Assembly: GCA_946011705.1 (NCBI GenBank)
Contig: CAMGCA010000029.1
Span: 1-11,662, forward strand
Reading direction: 5' to 3'
Origin: an uncultured Clostridia bacterium
Lineage (GTDB): Bacteria > Bacillota > Clostridia > Oscillospirales > Oscillospiraceae
Length of the DNA: 11,662 nucleotides
Shown: piece after piece, positions 8,141 to 11,662 of the stretch
How positions within the stretch are numbered: position 1 is the first letter of the stretch
Layout of the letters: each line of letters begins with the position of its first letter
Position numbers and translations under genes: made by a program
Notes under the pieces: model-generated
Told to the model about the DNA's origin: nothing
The model's input: the letters and a program-made list of their open reading frames with translations, nothing else
Databases searched by the model: none

Positions 8141-8935
8141 ATTCAAACTCTTTCCTTCCAATATGAACTGACGGCAAGCTACAGCGCGCCGATTCGGCGG
8201 CATAACTTTGCGTTTTCCTTCCTGCCGGCGGACACTGTCCGCCAGCAGGTGCTGTCTATGGATGTTTCCGTCCCGGGCTGCGACAATGTCCGGCAGTCTC
8301 TGGGGCAGTTTGGCTCCCGGCGGATTTATGGGTGCATCGACAGCCCCCACACCGATTTTACCATCGCGGTTTCCGGTAAGGTGAAGACCGGACTGGAAAT
8401 CTTTGAGGAATTCTGCGAGGATCCCTTAGAAAGCGCGGTCTTTCGGGTGCAGTCCGGCCTGACCCAGCCGGGACCTGCCATCCGGGCCTTTCACGATTCT
8501 CTGGACTTATGCGGCAGCGCCTATGACCGGGCGATGGCCATCCGCAAAGCCGTCCATGAAGCATTCTCTTATCAGCCCGGCGCCACTTCTGTCCATGAAA
8601 GCGGGGAGGATGCCTTTGCCAGAAAACAGGGCGTGTGTCAGGACTATGCCCATGTCATGCTGTCGCTGCTGCGCATGGAGGGCATTCCGGCCCGGTATGT
8701 GACGGGAATGCTGGTGGGGGAGGGAGCCTCCCACGCCTGGGTGGAGGCCCTGTGCGGAAACTGGTGGTACGGCTTTGACCCCACCAACGACCTGCTGGTG
8801 GACGACAGCTATATCCGGGTCAGCTGCGGGCGGGATTCCGCCGACTGCGCCATTATTCGCGGCACCTTTCTGGGATGGGCTGTTCAGATGCAGCGGGAGC
8901 AGGTGCGCGTAGAAAAATACGAGGAGAAGATATGA
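8141..8935 (+). CDS. Transglutaminase-like cysteine protein, ATT start proposed
   Basis: A protein of about 264 residues with a complete papain-like triad of the transglutaminase-core superfamily: C166 in GVCQDYAH (codon at 8636), H198 in SHAWVEA (codon at 8732) and D213 in GFDPTND (codon at 8777). Bacterial members usually act as peptidases or amide-exchanging enzymes. No signal peptide is seen, so it is probably cytosolic. The frame contains no ATG before position 8258, yet family-like N-terminal sequence (LSFQYELTASYSAPIRRHNF) is readable from 8150 on. I therefore start at the ATT at 8141, behind GAGGG and 15 nt after the alpha-E stop. A start at the GTG at 8249 would remove 36 residues of the N-terminal beta domain. 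A base error converting ATG to ATT is the main alternative. The stop overlaps the next gene's start as ATGA. Confidence 0.8.
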   Translation: MQTLSFQYELTASYSAPIRRHNFAFSFLPADTVRQQVLSMDVSVPGCDNVRQSLGQFGSRRIYGCIDSPHTDFTIAVSGKVKTGLEIFEEFCEDPLESAVFRVQSGLTQPGPAIRAFHDSLDLCGSAYDRAMAIRKAVHEAFSYQPGATSVHESGEDAFARKQGVCQDYAHVMLSLLRMEGIPARYVTGMLVGEGASHAWVEALCGNWWYGFDPTNDLLVDDSYIRVSCGRDSADCAIIRGTFLGWAVQMQREQVRVEKYEEKI

Positions 8936-9861
8936 TTGAAACAGTTGTGTCCGTGGGGTATCCCGTGGACGAAACTCTGCATATTAAAAAGAACCGCCTG
9001 ATCCCAGAAGCGGGGTTGTCAGGCGGTGAAAAGCGTATCAGCATCGTCACCGGAACCCACGGCGACGAGTTGGAAGGGCAGTATGTCTGCTATGAATTGC
9101 AGCGGCGCGTCCGGGAGCACCCGGATTGCTTAAAAGGCATCGTGGATGTGTACCCGGCCCTGAACCCTCTGGGCATCGACTCCATCACCCGGGGCATTCC
9201 GGCCTTCGACCTGGATATGAACCGGATTTTTCCCGGCGCGGAGAACGGCTCCATGCCGGAATACATTGCCGCCCGCATTGTTGACGACCTGAGCGGCAGC
9301 GATATGGTCATCGATATCCACGCCAGCAATATTTTCCTGAGAGAAATTCCCCAGGTGCGCATCAATACCCTGTCCCGGGACGTGCTGGTGCCCTACGCAA
9401 AGAAGTTGAACATCGATTTCATCTGGGTTCACGCGGCGGCCACGGTGCTGGAATCCACCCTGGCCTACTCCCTCAACAGCATCGGCACCCCGACGCTGGT
9501 GGTGGAGATGGGCGTGGGTATGCGCATCACCAAGGCGTACGGAAATCAGCTGGTGGACGGCATTTTCGCCCTGATGAAGGACATGGGTATCTGGGCGGGA
9601 GATGCCATCACCCCGAAGGAGCCCATCATTTCCGAGGACGGCGAGGTGTCCTTCATTAACGCCGGGGTTTCCGGCGTGTTCGTTCCAGCGGTGGAGCACT
9701 GGAAGGACGTAAAGCAGGGAGAACACATCGGCGATATTCTCAATCCCCTCACCGGCGAGATCGCCGAACGGATTCTCTCCCCCGCCGATGGTATCGTGTT
9801 CACCCTGCGGGAATACCCCATCGTGTCCGAAGGCTCGCTGATCGCGAGAATTCTGGCGTAA
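8932..9861 (+). CDS. M14-type zinc hydrolase, AstE/AspA-like (COG3608), catalytically complete
   Basis: A 309-residue protein of the succinylglutamate desuccinylase/aspartoacylase branch of the M14 carboxypeptidase fold, which hydrolyses amide bonds of N-acyl or peptidyl amino acids. All key residues are present: zinc ligands H43 and E46 in GTHGDELEG (41-49), third ligand H130 in DIHAS, substrate-binding N97-R98 in DLDMNRIFPG, and catalytic E192 in VVEMG. A C-terminal beta domain (from ~230) resembles the barrel-sandwich hybrid of the family and ends in SPADGIVF. The ATG at 8932 overlaps the transglutaminase stop (ATGA) and has GAGGAGA at 8921-8927 ahead of it; an in-frame ATG at 8875 would overlap its neighbour by 61 nt and is rejected. 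The natural substrate is unknown. It is paired with a degenerate paralogue immediately downstream. Confidence 0.92.
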   Translation: MIETVVSVGYPVDETLHIKKNRLIPEAGLSGGEKRISIVTGTHGDELEGQYVCYELQRRVREHPDCLKGIVDVYPALNPLGIDSITRGIPAFDLDMNRIFPGAENGSMPEYIAARIVDDLSGSDMVIDIHASNIFLREIPQVRINTLSRDVLVPYAKKLNIDFIWVHAAATVLESTLAYSLNSIGTPTLVVEMGVGMRITKAYGNQLVDGIFALMKDMGIWAGDAITPKEPIISEDGEVSFINAGVSGVFVPAVEHWKDVKQGEHIGDILNPLTGEIAERILSPADGIVFTLREYPIVSEGSLIARILA

Positions 9862-9874
9862 GGAGGCGGAAGTC

Positions 9875-10801
9875 TTGAAAGAGGAAATCATTTTCGAAAT
9901 TGGTTCCGTCTACCGGGAGCCTTTGAAAATTCGGGGCTTCTCCTTTGGCAGCGGCGAAAAGTCCCTGTGCATCGTGGGAGCCACCCGGGGCAACGAGGTG
10001 CAGCAGGTCTACCTCTGCTCCCAGCTCATCCGGATTTTCACCCGGCTGGAAGAGCAGGGCAAGCTCTGCCCCGGCAAGTCCATTCTGGTGATCCCAACGT
10101 TGAACAGCCACTCCATGAATATCGGCAAGCGCTTCTGGTCGGCGGACAATACGGACATCAACCGAATGTTCCCGGGCTATAACCTGGGCGAAACCACCCA
10201 GCGCATTGCCGCCGGGGTCTTCGATCGCATCAACGACTACCGGTACGGCATTCAGTTTACCAGCCACTATATGCAGGGCTTCTTCGCCCCTCATGTGCGG
10301 ATGATGAAGACCGGCTTTGAGGATGTGGAGAAGGCCATGGACTTCGGCCTGCCCTATGTCTATCGCCGGGATGCCCGGCCCTACGACACCACCACCCTGA
10401 ACTACAACTGGCAGATCTGGGATACCAAGGCCTTTTCTCTTTACACCGATGTTACCGACCGTATCGAGCCGGCCAGCGCCCTGGAGGTTATGGAGGCGGT
10501 GCTCCGGTTTCTTGGCAAGAACGGGATTCTCAACTACACCTGTCCCGGCGGCTATGCCTCACAGCTCATTGAGGGCAGCTCCATGGTGAACGTCAAGACC
10601 AACGCCGCCGGATTCTTCCTGCGCAAGGCCCAGGTCAACGCCCGGGTGAAGCAGGGGGAGCTGCTGGCCCAGATCATGGACCCCTATCTGGGTACGGTGA
10701 TTGAGGATGTGGTGTCCCCTGTGGACGGCATTGTGTTTTTCCACGCTTCCCAGCCCATTATTTACTCTCATACGTCTCTGTTCCGCATTATTCCCACATA
10801 A
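9875..10801 (+). CDS. M14-fold paralogue lacking zinc and catalytic residues (probable pseudoenzyme)
   Basis: This 308-residue protein aligns along its length with the M14 hydrolase just upstream, including DINRMFPG (94-101, with N96-R97 kept) and the C-terminal beta domain with SPVDGIVF. The active site is rewritten. The HGDE motif is RGNE (R38 replaces the first zinc histidine; E41 is kept). The DIHAS histidine falls on T129 in QFTSHYMQG, although H131 lies two residues on. The VVEMG glutamate falls on Y190. It should not bind zinc in the usual way, so a regulatory or substrate-holding partner role is inferred; a different chemistry is possible. The frame is intact and well formed, so it is not a decaying pseudogene. 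It starts with TTG, supported by AGGAGG (9861-9866) 8 nt upstream, the site overlapping the preceding stop codon. It is the last gene of the operon. Confidence 0.88.
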   Translation: MKEEIIFEIGSVYREPLKIRGFSFGSGEKSLCIVGATRGNEVQQVYLCSQLIRIFTRLEEQGKLCPGKSILVIPTLNSHSMNIGKRFWSADNTDINRMFPGYNLGETTQRIAAGVFDRINDYRYGIQFTSHYMQGFFAPHVRMMKTGFEDVEKAMDFGLPYVYRRDARPYDTTTLNYNWQIWDTKAFSLYTDVTDRIEPASALEVMEAVLRFLGKNGILNYTCPGGYASQLIEGSSMVNVKTNAAGFFLRKAQVNARVKQGELLAQIMDPYLGTVIEDVVSPVDGIVFFHASQPIIYSHTSLFRIIPT

Positions 10802-10805
10802 TAAC

Positions 10806-10936
10806 ACTGTCATTGCGAACCAGCGCGCACGCTGGTGTGGCAATCCGTTCTCCTTAACAATGTCGGTTATCTGACATGGTATGGGGATGCGGACTGCCAC
10901 ACCAGTGACATCGGTCACTTACTTCGCAATGACAGT
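10806..10936. repeat. 131-bp palindromic MITE-like repeat
   Basis: Perfect 14-bp terminal inverted repeats, ACTGTCATTGCGAA (10806-10819) and TTCGCAATGACAGT (10923-10936), are followed inward by a second matching block, CTGGTGTGGCAATCCG (10832-10847) against CGGACTGCCACACCAG (10890-10905), 15 of 16 paired. Between the blocks each arm carries its own small hairpin: CCAGCG/CGCTGG on the left and AGTGAC/GTCACT on the right. ATGTCGG/CTGACAT (about 10860-10877) forms a central one. There is no coding capacity and no clear target-site duplication. This TTGTCATTGCGA...GCAATCC type of palindrome occurs dispersed in many genomes. The right end runs into TTTTT (10936-10940), so in the plus direction the element can also serve as the terminator of the M14 operon. 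It lies between convergent genes. Confidence 0.8.
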
Positions 10937-10953
10937 TTTTCTGTTCGATGGTT

Positions 10954-11418
10954 TTATTCAACAGTCTCCGCAGGAGTCTCTTCCTCCACAGTGGGAGCTT
11001 CCTCAGCGGGCGCTTCCTCCACGGGGGCCTCCTCAGTGACGACCTCGGCCTCTACGGGAGCGGGCTTGGGCATCTCCGCGCCGCAGGCGCTGCAGAAGGC
11101 GGCATCCTTTGCCACTTCCGCACCGCATTTTTCACAGACGGCCACGCCCTTGGCATCATTGAGCTGATTGCGCAGGGTCTTGATGGTCTGCTCCGCGTTG
11201 ACGGCGGCAGCCATCAGGCTGGCGAAGCCCTCCTCGTAGTCATCGGCATGGGCGGCGGCGTAGAGCCGGCCCAGCTGGGAGTAGGTGTCCTCCGCGGTTT
11301 TCTCAGCCTCGGCGATCTGCAGCTTCAGCTTTGCCACCTCGGACAGATCCTTTGCCTGCTTCACGGCCTTCTCGCCCAGAGCGGCGGCCTTTTTCGTAAT
11401 ATCATCCCAAATTGCCAT
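10954..11418 (-). CDS. Small coiled-coil/zinc-ribbon protein with acidic Pro-Glu-Ala tail
   Basis: A 154-residue protein I cannot assign to a characterised family. Residues ~1-90 are strongly helical and rich in Ala, Lys and Glu (ITKKAAALGEKAVKQAKDL), with coiled-coil character. Residues 95-112 form a zinc ribbon, C95-x2-C98-x10-C109-x2-C112 (CEKCGAEV...CSACGAE). The tail from ~120 is a low-complexity acidic stretch with repeated EEAP units. Many clostridia carry similar helical zinc-ribbon proteins of unknown role, usually thought of as cytosolic structural or adaptor proteins. The ATG at 11418 is chosen because AAGGAGG (minus strand, 11433-11427) lies 8 nt upstream; the TTG six bases earlier is too close to that site. 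It has its own promoter and converges with the M14 operon across the palindromic repeat. Confidence 0.85.
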   Translation of the reverse strand: MAIWDDITKKAAALGEKAVKQAKDLSEVAKLKLQIAEAEKTAEDTYSQLGRLYAAAHADDYEEGFASLMAAAVNAEQTIKTLRNQLNDAKGVAVCEKCGAEVAKDAAFCSACGAEMPKPAPVEAEVVTEEAPVEEAPAEEAPTVEEETPAETVE

Positions 11419-11454
11419 AGTCAATTCCTCCTTGTTTTGTTTGGTTGTGCCCTC

Positions 11455-11483
11455 AGTTTAGCACGAAACCGGGGCGGAATCAA
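11455..11483 (-). promoter_or_regulatory. Promoter of the zinc-ribbon gene
   Basis: On the minus strand TTGATT (11483-11478) is separated by 17 nt from TAAACT (11460-11455), which is preceded by an extended -10 TG (TGCTAAACT). The predicted start is near 11448, giving a leader of about 30 nt. The -10 hexamer is the same as that of the ATP-grasp operon promoter. Confidence 0.6.
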
Positions 11484-11518
11484 TAGAATCTGACAAATTC
11501 ACACAAGGAACTGATATT

Positions 11519-11662
11519 TTAACCCATCGCCCGCTCTGCTACAGACATGGCCACCGAGTCAGGCGAGCGCGGCAGCTCCCGGACGCAGGCCCCGCAGGCC
11601 CGGCCGATGGCGTGGGCAATGGCGGGGGCGGGGGTGTTGATGACGATCTCGCCGATGGATTT
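11519..11662 (-). CDS. C-terminal end of a molybdenum hydroxylase large subunit (xanthine dehydrogenase family), partial
   Basis: The minus-strand frame is open from the right edge to the TAA at 11521-11519 and gives 47 residues. They match the typical end of the molybdopterin-binding subunit of xanthine dehydrogenase/aldehyde oxidase-type enzymes. KSIGEIV starts with the conserved lysine/glycine/glutamate turn in which the glutamate is the catalytic base of the family. PAPAIAHAIGRACG is the helix that follows, and LPRSPDSVAM corresponds to the closing LPxTPExV motif. Such subunits carry the Mo cofactor and hydroxylate purines or related heterocycles. The gene body, and so the substrate type, is outside the window. 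No terminator is obvious between this stop and the zinc-ribbon promoter. Confidence 0.75.
   Translation of the reverse strand, partial: KSIGEIVINTPAPAIAHAIGRACGACVRELPRSPDSVAMSVAERAMG

Noticed and set aside
7472..8350. 292-codon minus-strand open frame opposite the alpha-E and transglutaminase genes
   Set aside because: It spans two real genes and their junction on the other strand and shows no domain; its existence follows from GC-rich third positions.
8875..8931. Upstream in-frame ATG for the first M14 protein
   Set aside because: It would overlap the transglutaminase gene by 61 nt, and the ATGA junction at 8932 with GAGGAGA is the normal coupled arrangement.
10806..10936. CRISPR-like or insertion-sequence remnant
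   Set aside because: There are only two inverted arms, no direct repeats with spacers and no transposase coding sequence; a MITE-like palindrome explains it better.
10948..11493. 181-codon plus-strand open frame opposite the zinc-ribbon gene
   Set aside because: The minus-strand reading has a clear ribosome binding site, promoter and four-cysteine motif. The plus-strand reading runs through that promoter and is Leu/Gly-rich without motifs.

Overview
The window reads as a chromosomal segment of a GC-rich Bacillota, most likely a gut-type clostridium of the Oscillospirales. The grounds are strong AGGAGG ribosome binding sites, GTG/TTG/ATT-type alternative starts, GC-rich codon choice and the gene families present. 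No rRNA, tRNA, CRISPR or transposase gene is visible, and the genus assignment is inference.

Layout. (1) Positions 1-4790: glutamate synthase, with gltB cut by the left edge (its N-terminal amidotransferase part lies outside) and a complete gltD 14 nt downstream. A 10-bp GC-rich hairpin follows. (2) 4834-5985: a separate transcription unit with an extended -10 promoter, an intact serine esterase of the esterase-D/enterochelin-esterase type, and directly behind it the wreck of a GGDEF (diguanylate cyclase) domain that has lost its active-site centre. (3) 6047-10801: the most interesting part, a five-gene operon made of a circularly permuted ATP-grasp protein, an alpha-E (DUF403) protein, a transglutaminase-fold protein and two tandem M14-type (AstE/AspA-like) proteins. 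The genes overlap or lie within 15 nt of each other. In front stand a promoter, an inverted repeat over its -35 box and a terminator-shaped leader hairpin. (4) 10806-10936: a 131-bp palindromic, MITE-like repeat. (5) 10954-11662, minus strand: a small coiled-coil/zinc-ribbon protein with its own promoter, and the last 47 residues of a molybdenum hydroxylase (xanthine dehydrogenase family) large subunit.

How the genes may work together. GltBD makes glutamate from glutamine and 2-oxoglutarate. The ATP-grasp/alpha-E/transglutaminase trio is a widely conserved but biochemically undefined cluster, predicted from family membership to build and process an amide- or peptide-bonded compound. Here it is joined by one M14 hydrolase with all metal and catalytic residues, and by one paralogue in which the two zinc histidines and the catalytic glutamate are all replaced. 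The operon therefore looks like a ligase plus hydrolase system with a built-in pseudoenzyme partner. Its substrate cannot be read from the sequence.
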